From positions 620,001 to 684,000 of the forward strand of contig CAVXJN010000003.1 of the NCBI GenBank assembly GCA_963762165.1: 64,000 nucleotides of DNA, read 5' to 3'. Source of the DNA: CAVXJN01 sp963762165 (GTDB lineage: Bacteria > Pseudomonadota > Gammaproteobacteria > JASBUN01). How positions within the stretch are numbered: position 1 is the stretch's first letter; each line of letters opens with the position of its first letter. The notes beneath the pieces were generated by a model that was not told the DNA's origin, ran no database searches, and saw only the letters and a program-made list of their open reading frames with translations. Positions 37,918 to 47,783 of the stretch are shown piece after piece. The translations under genes and the position numbers were made by a program.

Positions 37918-38424
37918 ATGGCGCAGCGGGACTCACATTATCGGTTTGAATCCACCTGGACCCTGGACGAGCCCGTCGGCGCCGTGTGGGCGGCGCTGGC
38001 CAGCCCGGCAACCTGGCCACGGTGGTGGCCGGGATGCGTGATCGTTGAATCGTTGAGCGACCAGGCCATGCCGTGTCTGGGCAGCTGCTATCGCTTTTAC
38101 TGGCGGGGACCCTTGCCATATTGTCTGGTGATCCGGATTTGCATCACGCACTTGGACGCGCCCACACGCATGGGGGGCAGTGTCGAGGGTCCCGTCGAAG
38201 GGGGCGCCGAATGGCGGCTGTGGGACGAGCGTGCGCGCACCAAGGTCGGCTTCGAATTTTCCGTATCCGGTTCCAAGCCCTGGATGCGATTTGTCGTTCC
38301 TTTGGCCCGACCGTTGTTTCGCTGGAATCACGCCCGGCTGATGGCCAGCGGCGAGCGCGGATTGCGCCGGTGGCTGGCCGAGGATGGTGCCAGGCGCCGC
38401 GATCTGAACGCCGATTTGGGCTAG
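37918..38424 (+). CDS. SRPBCC (polyketide cyclase-like) lipid- or quinone-binding protein
   Basis: 168 residues of the SRPBCC/START-like superfamily: opening RFESTWTLDEPVGAVWAALA, then WPRWWPGCVIVE, and EWRLWDERARTKVGFEF in the middle. The fold has a deep hydrophobic pocket. It stops 5 bp before the quinone reductase-UbiA fusion gene, so a role in moving or protecting a lipid product of that enzyme is plausible. Confidence 0.78.
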   Translation: MAQRDSHYRFESTWTLDEPVGAVWAALASPATWPRWWPGCVIVESLSDQAMPCLGSCYRFYWRGPLPYCLVIRICITHLDAPTRMGGSVEGPVEGGAEWRLWDERARTKVGFEFSVSGSKPWMRFVVPLARPLFRWNHARLMASGERGLRRWLAEDGARRRDLNADLG

Positions 38425-38429
38425 CCGGC

Positions 38430-39941
38430 ATGCGTGTGCTGCTCATTCTGGGGCACCCTCGTGGCGACAGTTTTGGCGCCGCCCTGTTCGACGCATTCGG
38501 CAACGGCATGACCGAGGCGGGGGTCGATCACCGAAAGGTGCAGCTTCGTGACCTCCAATTTGATTTGCATGTGCGCTGTCCATCACCGGCGGATCAGGAA
38601 CTGGAGCCTGATCTGGTCCGGATGCAATCACTGATCAACTGGGCGGACCATCTGGTATTCGTGTATCCGACGTGGTGGGGTACCGCGCCCGCCCTGCTGA
38701 AAGGGTTCTTGGACCGGGTGCTGACCCCTGGGTTCGCATTCAGATTCCATGACGACGGCACCTGGGACAAACTGTTGGTCGGCAAAACCGCTGAATTGCT
38801 GACCACCATGGACACGCCGCGCGCGGTCTATCGCTGGATCTACGCCGCGCCGGGGCACCGGGCGCTGGCGCGCGCGACCCTGGGTTTTTGCGGCGTGCGC
38901 ACGGTGCGCACCCAGTCGTTCGGCATCGTCGAGCGTTCCACGCTCGAGCAACGCCGCCAATGGCTGGCGGCGGCGCGGGAGCGGGGGGCCGAGCTTGCCT
39001 CGGGCCCGTTGTCGCGGAGCCAGCGGCTCGGAGGCCGCGCCGCCGCCTGGTTGCGCGCTTTGCGCCTGCAGTTTTATCCCATGACCTGGGTCGCCTATGC
39101 CGTCGGTGCCCTGCTCGCGACGCCAACCGGATCGCTGAACCGAAGCGCATTCTGGATCGGCTACGGCTGTCTGTTCGCGCTCGAAGCGGCAACCGTTTTC
39201 AGCAACGAATATTTCGACTACGACAGCGATCGGCGCAATCAGAATCCGGGGCCTTTCAACGGCGGTTCCCGGGTGCTGGTGGACGGCGCGCTGGGATTCA
39301 AAGCGCTGCGTGGCGGAATCGCCTTTGCCCTGGCGACGTTTGTACTGTTGTACTTCTGGCTGCTGGGCAGAGCGCCTGTCGAAATGGGGTCCGTGTCCAT
39401 TGTCCTTTGGGTGCTGGCGGTGCTGGCGCTCGGTTACACCGTGCCGCCATTGAAACTGTCCCATCGCGGCGGTGGCGAAGTGGACGTCGCGTTGACCCAT
39501 AGTCTGGGCGTGCTGTTGTTCGGCTTCGTCATGCAAGGGGGGGCGATTTTCGCCTGGCAGCCATGGCTGGTCAGTCTGCCGCTGCTGCTGGCGGTGGTGC
39601 CGTCGATTACCTTGTCCGGCATCCCCGATCGCGCTGCCGACCGCGCTGCCGGCAAACGCACCATGGTCGTGCGCATCGGGCCACGACGGTCCCTGCAGGT
39701 GGCGATAGCCACGACGTTCGGCGCGGCCGCCGCGGCGCTGTTGGTGGACACGATCGGATTCGAGCACCGGCTGTACGGAATGGCCGCATGGCTGGCGGCC
39801 GCCCATGGCGCACTGCTCTGCGTTCTATTGTTGCGGCGCCTGCCGGAGCCGGAATCCCGCCGTCATTTCAACGGGCTGATGGCCGCAGCGCTCAGCTATA
39901 TCCTCTGGTTTGGCCTGGCACCGCTGTGGATGCTCAGTTGA
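38430..39941 (+). CDS. Fusion of NAD(P)H quinone reductase and UbiA-type prenyltransferase
   Basis: 503 residues. Residues 1-190 are a flavodoxin-fold NAD(P)H dehydrogenase (quinone) of the MdaB/KefF type (RVLLILGHPRGDSFG; VYPTWWGTAPALLKGFLDR). Residues ~205-503 are a polytopic UbiA-type prenyltransferase with both Asp motifs: NEYFDYDSDRR and SGIPDRAADRAAGKR. The join is at LASGPLSRSQRLGG, with no stop or frameshift. The predicted enzyme could reduce a quinone and prenylate the hydroquinone. It forms a two-gene unit with the SRPBCC protein. The ATG at 38430 has no strong ribosome site. Confidence 0.85.
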   Translation: MRVLLILGHPRGDSFGAALFDAFGNGMTEAGVDHRKVQLRDLQFDLHVRCPSPADQELEPDLVRMQSLINWADHLVFVYPTWWGTAPALLKGFLDRVLTPGFAFRFHDDGTWDKLLVGKTAELLTTMDTPRAVYRWIYAAPGHRALARATLGFCGVRTVRTQSFGIVERSTLEQRRQWLAAARERGAELASGPLSRSQRLGGRAAAWLRALRLQFYPMTWVAYAVGALLATPTGSLNRSAFWIGYGCLFALEAATVFSNEYFDYDSDRRNQNPGPFNGGSRVLVDGALGFKALRGGIAFALATFVLLYFWLLGRAPVEMGSVSIVLWVLAVLALGYTVPPLKLSHRGGGEVDVALTHSLGVLLFGFVMQGGAIFAWQPWLVSLPLLLAVVPSITLSGIPDRAADRAAGKRTMVVRIGPRRSLQVAIATTFGAAAAALLVDTIGFEHRLYGMAAWLAAAHGALLCVLLLRRLPEPESRRHFNGLMAAALSYILWFGLAPLWMLS

Positions 39942-40008
39942 CGCTTGGGAACGAGTCGCGCAATCTGTCGATAGGAACGCAATACCGAACGGCACACATG
40001 GTTCACAC

Positions 40009-40278
40009 ATGCTCCGATACGAAGATGGAGAGGCGCTTTATTGGGATCCGGCGCACGCGGAAATCCGGTTCAGTGTCAGCAGCGACCGAGGCGCGCTTTT
40101 GTGCCGTCTGGAAGCGGCGGCACTGAAGCGCTACGGCGCCGATCCGGACCGGCCGGACACTTGCCTGTCCGCCGCCCTAGAGCACTTCGATCACTTTACG
40201 CACCGCATCAGCGATAAATTGGCGCTGGGTCTGGTCGAAGCCGACGGTTCCGTGCTGGTGCGCGCCAAGGACTGGTGA
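40009..40278 (+). CDS. DUF1488 family protein
   Basis: 89 residues matching the DUF1488 pattern: ALYWDPAHAEIRFSVSSDRGALLCRL and LEHFDHFTHRISDKLALG. Small cytoplasmic proteins of unknown function. The start is taken as ATG 40009, the last before the conserved block. It precedes the amylosucrase gene by 70 bp. Confidence 0.72.
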   Translation: MLRYEDGEALYWDPAHAEIRFSVSSDRGALLCRLEAAALKRYGADPDRPDTCLSAALEHFDHFTHRISDKLALGLVEADGSVLVRAKDW

Positions 40279-40348
40279 AGCCCTGGCCGGTGCGCGAGCG
40301 AACGAACCGTCCGTACCATGCTCGCGCGCGAGCCAACGAAGATCACGC

Positions 40349-42338
40349 ATGTACGAAGGTAATCAGGTGGGAAAAATACAGGACGCCGCTTGGGTGGAGC
40401 GCGAGAGTGCTGCGTCGCTGCGGCGGCTGATGCCGCGACTGGAAGCGCGCTTCGAGGGGCGTACCGACCCTGCTGAGTGGGATGCGTATGTGGAGCGGCT
40501 GCGACGACATTTCCCCCGCTTGTTCGCGCGGCTGCATACGCTCTACGGTCATTACTACGATTTTTTCTACCATCTGGAGAGCATCCTCGCTTCTGCGACG
40601 CAGATGTGGTTGGAGCGCTCCGACGAGCTCAAAGCGCTGGATGCGTGGCGGGCTGCTGATCCCCACTGGTATTCCTCGCATCGCATGGTGGGCGCCATGT
40701 GCTATGTCGATCTTGTTTGCCGGCGACCTGCGGGGGCTGCGCAACCGTATTCCGTATCTGACAGAACTGGGTATCAATTACCTGCATCTGATGCCGGTGT
40801 TCAAGGTGCCCCAGGGCGACAATGACGGCGGCTACGCGGTCAGCAGTTATCGCGAGGTGAATGACAAGCTGGGCACGATGGAGGAGCTGGCGCAGTTGTC
40901 CACTGAATTGCGCCACCACGGCATTTCCCTGGTCCTGGATTTCGTGTTCAACCACACCGCCGATGAACACCAATGGGCGCAACACGCACTCAAAGGAGAT
41001 CCGGAATATCAGGCGTTTTACCGTATGTTTCCGGACCGTACCGTGCCGGACCGCTTCGAAAATTCGATCATCGCGGTGTTCCCCGACGAACATCCCGGGT
41101 GCTTCACCTACCGGAACCGTATCCGTAAATGGGTGTGGACCACCTTTCACAATTATCAATGGGATCTCAACTACGAAAACCCGGTGGTTTTCAACAGCAT
41201 GTTGGAGGAGATGCTGTTCCTGGCCAACCAGGGGGTGGAGATCCTGCGACTCGATGCGGTGGCGTTTCTGTGGAAGCGGGTCGGCACCAGTTCCCAGAAT
41301 CTCGATGAAGCCCACGACATCATCCAAGCGTTCAATGCACTGGTGCAGATCGCCGCGCCGGCGATGGTGTTCAAGTCCGAAGCGATCGTGCATCCGGACG
41401 AAGTGCGCAAATACATCGGTCAGGACGAGTGTCAGTTGTCCTACAATCCGCAGCTCATGGCACTGCTGTGGGACGCGTTGGCCACCCGCGACGTGCGGGC
41501 GCTGCGGCACGCCATGGACCGGCGCTTTCAAATTCCGACCGGTTGCGCGTGGGTCAATTACGTACGTTGCCACGACGATATCGGCTGGGCCTTCTCCGAC
41601 GACGACGTCGCCGAGGTGGGCTTCGAGCCGAGCGCACATCGCCGCTTCCTTGCCGACTTCTACAGCGGACGTTTTCCGGGCAGTTTCGCCCGCGGTGCGC
41701 CTTTTCAAGAAAATCAGGAAACCGGCGATGCGCGCATATCCGGGACCTGTGCTTCCCTGGCGGGTCTGGAGAAAGCACTCGAGGAAGACGATCCGTGGCA
41801 AGTCGAACTGGCCATTCGCCGGATCTTGCTGCTGCACGGCGTGATCATGACCATTGGCGGCATACCTCTGGTGTACCTGGGAGACGAACTGGGCACGCTC
41901 AACGCGTATGGATACGAACAGGATCCAGCGAAACTGGGCGACAGCCGCTGGCTGCATCGCTCGGCGTTCGATTGGCAGCGGGTGGAGTTGCGCAGCGATG
42001 CCGAGTCCGTTCCCGGACGCATCTACCAGGGTTTTCTGCGCCTAGTGCAGCTGCGGCAGCAAAACCTGGCGTTCACGCGTGCGGAAACCGAAATCGCCGA
42101 TACCGGCAATCACCATGTGTTCGGTTATTTTCGTACCCATGACGGACACAGCGTTTTTGTACTGGCGAATTTCAGCGAAGTGCCGCAACACCTCGACGCG
42201 CGCCGCTTGCGGCTGCTCGGTCTGCGCAAGACGGTCAGCGATCTGGTCGCCGGCCGCACGGTCACGGCCGCCGCCGAACTCGTGCTGGAGCCCTATCAAT
42301 TCATGGTGCTTGCGGGGGCGGTCAACCCCGCCGCCTGA
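40349..42338 (+). pseudogene. Amylosucrase (GH13), one frameshift
   Basis: About 662 residues after correction. The GH13 catalytic set is intact: nucleophile Asp in EILRLDAVAFLWKR, acid/base Glu in VFKSEAIVHPDEV, and the final Asp in YVRCHDDIGW. It transfers glucose from sucrose to a growing alpha-1,4-glucan, releasing fructose. One extra base at about 40710-40717 breaks YVDLFAGDLRGL, and removing one T of CTTGTTT restores the family sequence exactly. No other defect, so likely intact in vivo or a sequencing error. Cytoplasmic; no signal peptide. Confidence 0.9.
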
Positions 42339-42380
42339 GTGCGCGAGACCACCGCGGGACTGCTATTGCCAAGCCGCGTC

Positions 42381-42923
42381 TTAGCTTTTGTGCTCGTGTG
42401 CTTTGCTGCCGTGCTCGTGCTCACCGAATTGCGCTTTGAATTTTTGATACTCCTGCGGGGATATGTCCGGCATCGACTTCAGAAACGCCACCACGCTCCA
42501 CAGTTCCTCGTCCCCGTCGACCTGTCCCCAGGCCGGCATGCCGGTCATCTTGATGCCGTGTTTGACGATCCAGAACAGCTCGGGAGCGCTCCATTCCCGT
42601 TCCGCCTTCCCCAGGTCGGGCGGTTCCGGGGTCAACCCCTTGCCGACCTCGCCTCGCTTGACTCCCGGTGCGCCATGACAGCCTTCGCACATGGCCGAAT
42701 AATGACCTGCACCCTGTTCCACAGTCGCCTGATCGAATTGCGGTGCCTGAATGGCCTCCGCACGTTTCTTGACCGAATTCTCCATGGTGGTGTGGAACAG
42801 CCATTTACCCAATGCGGTATGAGGGCTGCTTGCGGCGACATTATAGAAACCGCCGTACACGCCAATCAGGCCAAGCAGCACGAGTACCGCCAGCGTCGCG
42901 ATTACGGTGCCGAGTATGCGCAT
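42381..42923 (-). CDS. Membrane-anchored cytochrome c
   Basis: 180 residues: an N-terminal hydrophobic anchor (VIATLAVLVLLGLIGVYGGF), one heme motif CEGCH, and a likely distal Met ligand in GIKMTGMPAW. The C-terminal tail is His-rich (GEHEHGSKAHEHKS), possibly metal-binding. It could shuttle electrons to an oxidase. GAGATGGTGAC precedes the ATG at 42923. Confidence 0.85.
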   Translation of the reverse strand: MRILGTVIATLAVLVLLGLIGVYGGFYNVAASSPHTALGKWLFHTTMENSVKKRAEAIQAPQFDQATVEQGAGHYSAMCEGCHGAPGVKRGEVGKGLTPEPPDLGKAEREWSAPELFWIVKHGIKMTGMPAWGQVDGDEELWSVVAFLKSMPDISPQEYQKFKAQFGEHEHGSKAHEHKS

Positions 42924-43099
42924 GTCACCATCTCTTTTTGTGCGTAAATGAATTCGAATGACCAATTCATGATAGGCCGCGGCGCCGGGGGCGCAATTTT
43001 TCGCTGTCGCCGCGCATCGGCCGCACAAAGATGCGGGTACGGCGTGTGTGGAGAAACGTCCCGGCCGTCTATTCGGGCATTCACGCGCGCGCTCGGTCG

Positions 43100-44452
43100 T
43101 CAGTTGTTGTCCGCTTCCGTGGTGCCACCCAGCAGGTTCGCAGCCTCGTCGAATCGCGCATCAAGGTCGGCGCGATCGCCGCTGTCAACCGCTGCGCCCA
43201 CGGCCGCGGCATGAATCGCCTTGGCGTGGCGCAGCAGCACCGTGCGCGCATGACTATCGTTCACAGTCGGCGCGAGAGCTATGATCGCTTCCAGCATGCG
43301 AATCATGACGGCGGGATGCGCAGCACCGTTTTGGCGAATCTGATTGAATGTAATATCGCTCACCCCTTCAAAGTCCACGGGCTTGACCAGCACCCGTGGC
43401 ACCCCGTCGTCGTCACGCAGAATGCGGGGTTGAGCGCTGCGCTCCGAGACCAGCGCAAGTCCTGACGCCAGTTCCTCAACGCAGGATATCGCCGTGAACG
43501 GGTCGTTTATTCCGGGTGACAGGGCGCGCACCGCAATCTCCACCAGTTGTTGGAATGCAAACTCGATATCCTGCACCAATGTGCGGTGATGACCGAAGCT
43601 CATCGCCTCGTGTACGGGTGCAATGTCATCGCGCGGTACGCGGTCACGGGGAAACACATCGCACACGATGTTGCCTCGGATGACGAAATCGCCAGGTTTG
43701 TGTCGCAGACGAATAATGATGTCGTGGGCCTTCGCCCATGACACAAGTGAATCATGATTCACTGCCTGAACGATCCCGCGTGCTTCGGTCGATATCGGGG
43801 CAGCGCCGCTCCCCAACAGGTCCTGCAGGCGTTGCCATTCCGCTTCGTCGGTTCCGCTATCGGGTTCGGACGCCGGCAGTACGCGGTCGACGATCGACTC
43901 GAGCTCATGCCGAACATTGGCGATCACGGTATTCGCTTGGATGCTTTCGGCAATATGATGAATGAAATGAATCAGTATGCCGATGCTCAACACGGCTAAT
44001 ACCATCGCACCGGTCGTGCCCAGGTGAGGCACGAACGCGTCCTGCGCGCTCGCTTGCACCGTGCGCAGCACCAACAGGCAATACACGAAACAGGCGACAA
44101 AAACACCGAGCGCCACTTGATTGCTGCGGTCGCGCATGAAGTTGTACAGCAGCCGCGGGCCGAATTGGGAACTTGCGAGCGTGAGTACGACAATGGTCAT
44201 CGAAAACGTCAAGCTTACGATCGTAATCATGGCGGTTGCGATGGTGGACAGGATCGACCGCGCCGATTCCGATTGTCCAAGGAACATCCACGTCGGTCCG
44301 GAACCCTTCTGAAACTGGTAGTGCAGATCGGCGGAAACCAACCCGAAAGCGAGCAGTACTGCCCCGATCACCAGCAGGCTCGGCAGGAACCAGTAACTGG
44401 AGCGCAGCTGATCCCAAAGTTTGAACAGACGGATGTTTTCGAGGAAATTCAC
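43100..44452 (-). CDS. DUF2254 membrane protein
   Basis: 450 residues. Four N-terminal transmembrane helices (e.g. LLVIGAVLLAFGLVSADL; IATAMITIVSLTFSMTIVVL), followed by a cytoplasmic domain with the conserved ALSPGINDPFTAISCVEEL segment typical of DUF2254. The function is unknown. The first codon is taken as GTG 44452; no clear ribosome site. It overlaps no other gene but diverges from the helical protein gene. Confidence 0.85.
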   Translation of the reverse strand: MNFLENIRLFKLWDQLRSSYWFLPSLLVIGAVLLAFGLVSADLHYQFQKGSGPTWMFLGQSESARSILSTIATAMITIVSLTFSMTIVVLTLASSQFGPRLLYNFMRDRSNQVALGVFVACFVYCLLVLRTVQASAQDAFVPHLGTTGAMVLAVLSIGILIHFIHHIAESIQANTVIANVRHELESIVDRVLPASEPDSGTDEAEWQRLQDLLGSGAAPISTEARGIVQAVNHDSLVSWAKAHDIIIRLRHKPGDFVIRGNIVCDVFPRDRVPRDDIAPVHEAMSFGHHRTLVQDIEFAFQQLVEIAVRALSPGINDPFTAISCVEELASGLALVSERSAQPRILRDDDGVPRVLVKPVDFEGVSDITFNQIRQNGAAHPAVMIRMLEAIIALAPTVNDSHARTVLLRHAKAIHAAAVGAAVDSGDRADLDARFDEAANLLGGTTEADNN

Positions 44453-44630
44453 GGCGGTCTTCGGCTGCGATCAGGGACGAACTCTTTTTGGATGGAGAGC
44501 GTATGGGCTCAGTTTAGTCGGATCAGGCGCGAGCGCAGCTTCGGTGCCGGTATATGCTAAGCTTTTGCGCCTCGCTAATCCCATTTTCCCCACTTCCCTC
44601 TGGATCCGGCTCCACGATCGGGCATTTATT

Positions 44631-45746
44631 ATGGATTTCGAACAGGCGCGGCAGCGCAGCGAAGAAAAACTTACACAACGGATCGAAGACATTCGGTGCG
44701 GTCGCGCGCCGCAGGCGCTGGAGCCGTTTGCGAAAGCCTATCTGGGCATGTTCCTCGAGATCGACGACGAAATCGCCCCGGCCGACCGCATCGAGCAATT
44801 GGCCGCAGAACCCCTGGCAAGCGCCATCCGCGCCGGCTTCATCGCGGTGTTGGCGAGCGAGGACCTGCCTACTCCTGAAGATATCGGCAGGCGTTTCGCC
44901 CGCGGCGAACGCTTGGCGCTCGGATACGTCATTCTGGCGGGCGTAGATCTGTTGGCGAGCAATGATCCACCGGCGCTGTACGAGCTTCCGCCTGAGACGC
45001 TGGCATCGGCTCTATGCTTCTACCACATCAACACACCAAGCCATCATTTCGACTGGGTGGCGGGTTTGCTGCGTGAGCGCGCCGACGTTTGCGTTGCGGC
45101 ACTGGACAGTCTTTGGAATGAGCTGCTCCCAACCGTCAGTGATCACCTGCCCGGGTTGCGGCAGGTGCTGCGGGAGCCCGGTGCGCAATCGCTGCGGCGC
45201 CAGCTGGTGCTGCCGGTGCTGGCGCGTTGGAAACATTGCAAGCCGACGGTGTTGCGCGAACTGTTGCTGGTGAGTCTGCGCTGCGCCGGTCACGATGCAT
45301 TGCTCGATCTGATCCGCGCAACGGTCGCCGACATTGACGAGGCCGAAGTCAAGAAATGGATCTATTGGTTGGCTTGTGGCTACATGCTTGCGCCGGCGGA
45401 GTTTGAACAGAAGCTCACCGACTACGCGGGGCGCTGGCGCGAAAAGACGTTGCCGCTGTTGGATTTCAGTGTTGCGGTGTTGGCTCAGGAGCAGGCGAGT
45501 GCACTCCAAATCGGAGCCGGGCAGATCGCGCATTTGTTGCGCATCATCGCGCCGACCTTTCGTCGCAACTCGCCCCTGACAGGTGGCGTCGATGCGGTGT
45601 CGGCGAAAGTGATGGAACTGTTCGAGCGATTGGCGAACGATTCCAGTGAAGCTGCCGTGTGTGCGGTGCGTGATTTACAGCAAGTCCGCGTAATGCGGGT
45701 ATATGCGGATGTGCTCGAGGAGGTCGCGTCGCGCCAGCGGCAGTGA
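44631..45746 (+). CDS. Cytoplasmic alpha-helical repeat protein, unknown
   Basis: 371 residues, helical, with no signal or membrane segment. The end (IGAGQIAHLLRIIAPTFRRN, DAVSAKVMELFERLANDSSE and AVRDLQQVRVMRVYADVLEE) is similar in style to the C-terminal helical repeats of large NACHT-type NTPases of proteobacteria, though the NTPase part is absent. I cannot assign a family firmly. The start is taken as ATG 44631 because the preceding in-frame sequence is not conserved-looking. It could be a free-standing scaffold protein or the remnant of a larger one. Confidence 0.55.
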   Translation: MDFEQARQRSEEKLTQRIEDIRCGRAPQALEPFAKAYLGMFLEIDDEIAPADRIEQLAAEPLASAIRAGFIAVLASEDLPTPEDIGRRFARGERLALGYVILAGVDLLASNDPPALYELPPETLASALCFYHINTPSHHFDWVAGLLRERADVCVAALDSLWNELLPTVSDHLPGLRQVLREPGAQSLRRQLVLPVLARWKHCKPTVLRELLLVSLRCAGHDALLDLIRATVADIDEAEVKKWIYWLACGYMLAPAEFEQKLTDYAGRWREKTLPLLDFSVAVLAQEQASALQIGAGQIAHLLRIIAPTFRRNSPLTGGVDAVSAKVMELFERLANDSSEAAVCAVRDLQQVRVMRVYADVLEEVASRQRQ

Positions 45747-45785
45747 CGCGATTGCCGGGCGGCCGAGGCCACCCGGCGGCATCGT

Positions 45786-45977
45786 TCATTTCTTGTGGTC
45801 GCGGTGTACTTCGGGGTCGAATTCTTTGGCCCGTTCTTTGCCTTTCTCTTCGGCGCGCGGATCGTCCTTTGCGTCCCGCGCAGCAGGATCAACTTTACCG
45901 GACTCGACGAATTCGCGGGTTTTTTCATCGTAATGCCGTGCGGCGTCGCGATCGCCTTCACCTTGATTCTTAGCCAT
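45786..45977 (-). CDS. Small hydrophilic stress-type protein
   Basis: 63 residues, almost entirely charged: MAKNQGEGDRDAARHYDEKT, then EFVESGKVDPAARDAK and EEKGKERAKEFDPEVHRDH. A low-complexity, probably disordered protein similar to small conserved hypotheticals near stress genes. AAAGGAGGCATTTC precedes the ATG at 45977, a good ribosome site. It diverges from the EF-hand gene. Confidence 0.72.
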   Translation of the reverse strand: MAKNQGEGDRDAARHYDEKTREFVESGKVDPAARDAKDDPRAEEKGKERAKEFDPEVHRDHKK

Positions 45978-46184
45978 GAAATGCCTCCTTTCGGCCGTGG
46001 TCAATTCTGCACTCAATTGCGATGCAGACTCATTCCAGTGTCCTGCGCTCCACTGTAGGCGAACGCGCTCGACGATCAAGCCACCTGGCTGGCATGCCGG
46101 CAGGCGTTTGCAATACTGGATATAAGCAGAGTGTAACGATTGCCGGTCACGCGCCTGTGCTGCCGGCCCGCTTAGGAGGACATC

Positions 46185-46649
46185 ATGAACGCAAAACTAA
46201 TCCACATTACGATTGCGTCGATCTTGGCGCTAGCCGTTTCGCACGCCGTGCCCGCGCTCGCCGACGAAGGGTCATCGACGAATATCACCACTCCTGAGAG
46301 TGGCGATTATGCCAACCGCACCGATTTGCCCGGCAACCGCAATAAAGAGACCAGCGGTGTGGCGTCCGAGTATGCGTTCGAACAGCTCGACAGCAACCAT
46401 AATTTCACTATCAGTCGCAGCGAAGCACAAGACTCGAAGACGCTGTCGGCGCAATTCGATCAAGTGGATCAGAACCACGATCTGCAAATCACGCCCGCGG
46501 AATTCAGCGCTTTCGAGATTCAGCAAATGCAGTCACAGCAAAGCCATGGGAAACCGGACGTCAAGCAACAGTCCGGCACAGGGCCGGAGGCTGCCGCAGG
46601 CACACCCGACACGCAAGGCGCGAACGCAGATCAAGCAAAGCCGAACTAA
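46185..46649 (+). CDS. Exported EF-hand-like protein 1
   Basis: 154 residues with a signal peptide (ALA-DE) and two EF-hand-like loops: LDSNHNFTISRSEAQ (third acidic position changed to Asn) and VDQNHDLQITPAEFSAFE (complete). The C-terminal tail is Gln/Ala/Gly-rich. It shares the frame NxDxxxSRxEA...NHDxxLxxxEFSAFE with the protein at 53411-53761, so the two are likely paralogues. AGGAGGACATC precedes the ATG. Probable periplasmic calcium binder. Confidence 0.82.
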   Translation: MNAKLIHITIASILALAVSHAVPALADEGSSTNITTPESGDYANRTDLPGNRNKETSGVASEYAFEQLDSNHNFTISRSEAQDSKTLSAQFDQVDQNHDLQITPAEFSAFEIQQMQSQQSHGKPDVKQQSGTGPEAAAGTPDTQGANADQAKPN

Positions 46650-46673
46650 CTGTGTATGGCCGTCCCGATCGGG

Positions 46674-47783
46674 TTAACGGGGCAATGCGTTGGGAACACC
46701 GATTGGTCGTTGCAGCCAAGCGCGGAACCGTTGATTGATCCGCGTGTAATGCTGCGCCCACCATGCCGCGTTCAATCGCAGCGCCGAGGCAAAGTTGCGT
46801 GGATCGGTAGGGAGCTTGGCGCGCGTGTTTGAGTCGATCTGCGCCAAAGATGACATGCGCACCGGGCCATAGGCGATGTGGCGGGCCTGCGCGGCGAGTT
46901 GAGCGGGCGCCGTGGCAAAGCGCATGAAATCCATTGCCCGCTCCCGATTGGGAGCGCCTTTGGGAACCGCCAGTAGGTCGATATTCCATATCTGGTGATT
47001 CCAGATCAGTTGCAACGGTGCATGGCGCTGGTCGATCGCTTCTTGGATGCGGCCGTTGTACGCCGTGGTCATCGCGACCTGTCCGGTTTCGAGTAGACGC
47101 GGCGCTTCGGTGCCGGCCTCCCACCACACCAGCAGCGGCTTGATCCGGTCCATCACTGCGAACGCGCGGTCGAGTCCTTGTTCGGTTCCAAGCACGTCGT
47201 AGACCCGCTCCGGATCGACGCCGTCGGCGATCAACGCCCATTCCAGATTCGCTTTAGGCGTTTTTCGCATTCCCCGTCGGCCGGGAAAGTGCTCAGTGTC
47301 GAAGAAATCGGCGATGGTACGGGGTTTGCGGTTGCCGAAATGGCGCGCATCGTAGGCAACGATCGTGGACCAGATTACTGTGCCGACTGCGCATTCGGTC
47401 AAGCTTCCCTGAATGAAGTCCTTGGCCGCGGCTGTGCCGTCCGGGGCCGTGGCCAGTTGCGCGGGATCGATGGTTTCCAGCAATCCTTCCCGGCAACCCC
47501 TTATGGCATCCGACAACTCGAGGTCGACCACATCCCATTTCACATTCAGCGAACGCACTTGGTTGCGAATGTTCTCAAGTCCGCCGCGGTAGTCCAGAAC
47601 GTCGATACTGATGTCGTGCAGTCTCGCGTAGGGCCGCACGAATGCCAGCATCTGGCTCTTGGTGTAGGCGCCGCCCCAGGACACCAGGGTGAGATCGTCC
47701 GCAGCGCGGACGTTGCCGACCGCGATTGTCGCAAGAGCGAGGCCAGTGAAAATCGTAATCGCGCGCAGCAATGGATACGGCAT
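46674..47783 (-). CDS. Extracellular solute-binding protein (spermidine/putrescine type)
   Basis: 369-residue periplasmic binding protein with a signal peptide (VRA-AD). It has the cluster-D (PotD-like) features: LTLVSWGGAYTKSQMLAF at the start and VWWEAGTEAPRLLETGQVAMT and NIDLLAVPKGAPNRERAM in the second lobe. The start ATG overlaps the porin stop as TAATG, so it is translationally coupled. No permease or ATPase genes follow, so it may work with transporters elsewhere or only concentrate a solute. Confidence 0.85.
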   Translation of the reverse strand: MPYPLLRAITIFTGLALATIAVGNVRAADDLTLVSWGGAYTKSQMLAFVRPYARLHDISIDVLDYRGGLENIRNQVRSLNVKWDVVDLELSDAIRGCREGLLETIDPAQLATAPDGTAAAKDFIQGSLTECAVGTVIWSTIVAYDARHFGNRKPRTIADFFDTEHFPGRRGMRKTPKANLEWALIADGVDPERVYDVLGTEQGLDRAFAVMDRIKPLLVWWEAGTEAPRLLETGQVAMTTAYNGRIQEAIDQRHAPLQLIWNHQIWNIDLLAVPKGAPNRERAMDFMRFATAPAQLAAQARHIAYGPVRMSSLAQIDSNTRAKLPTDPRNFASALRLNAAWWAQHYTRINQRFRAWLQRPIGVPNALPR

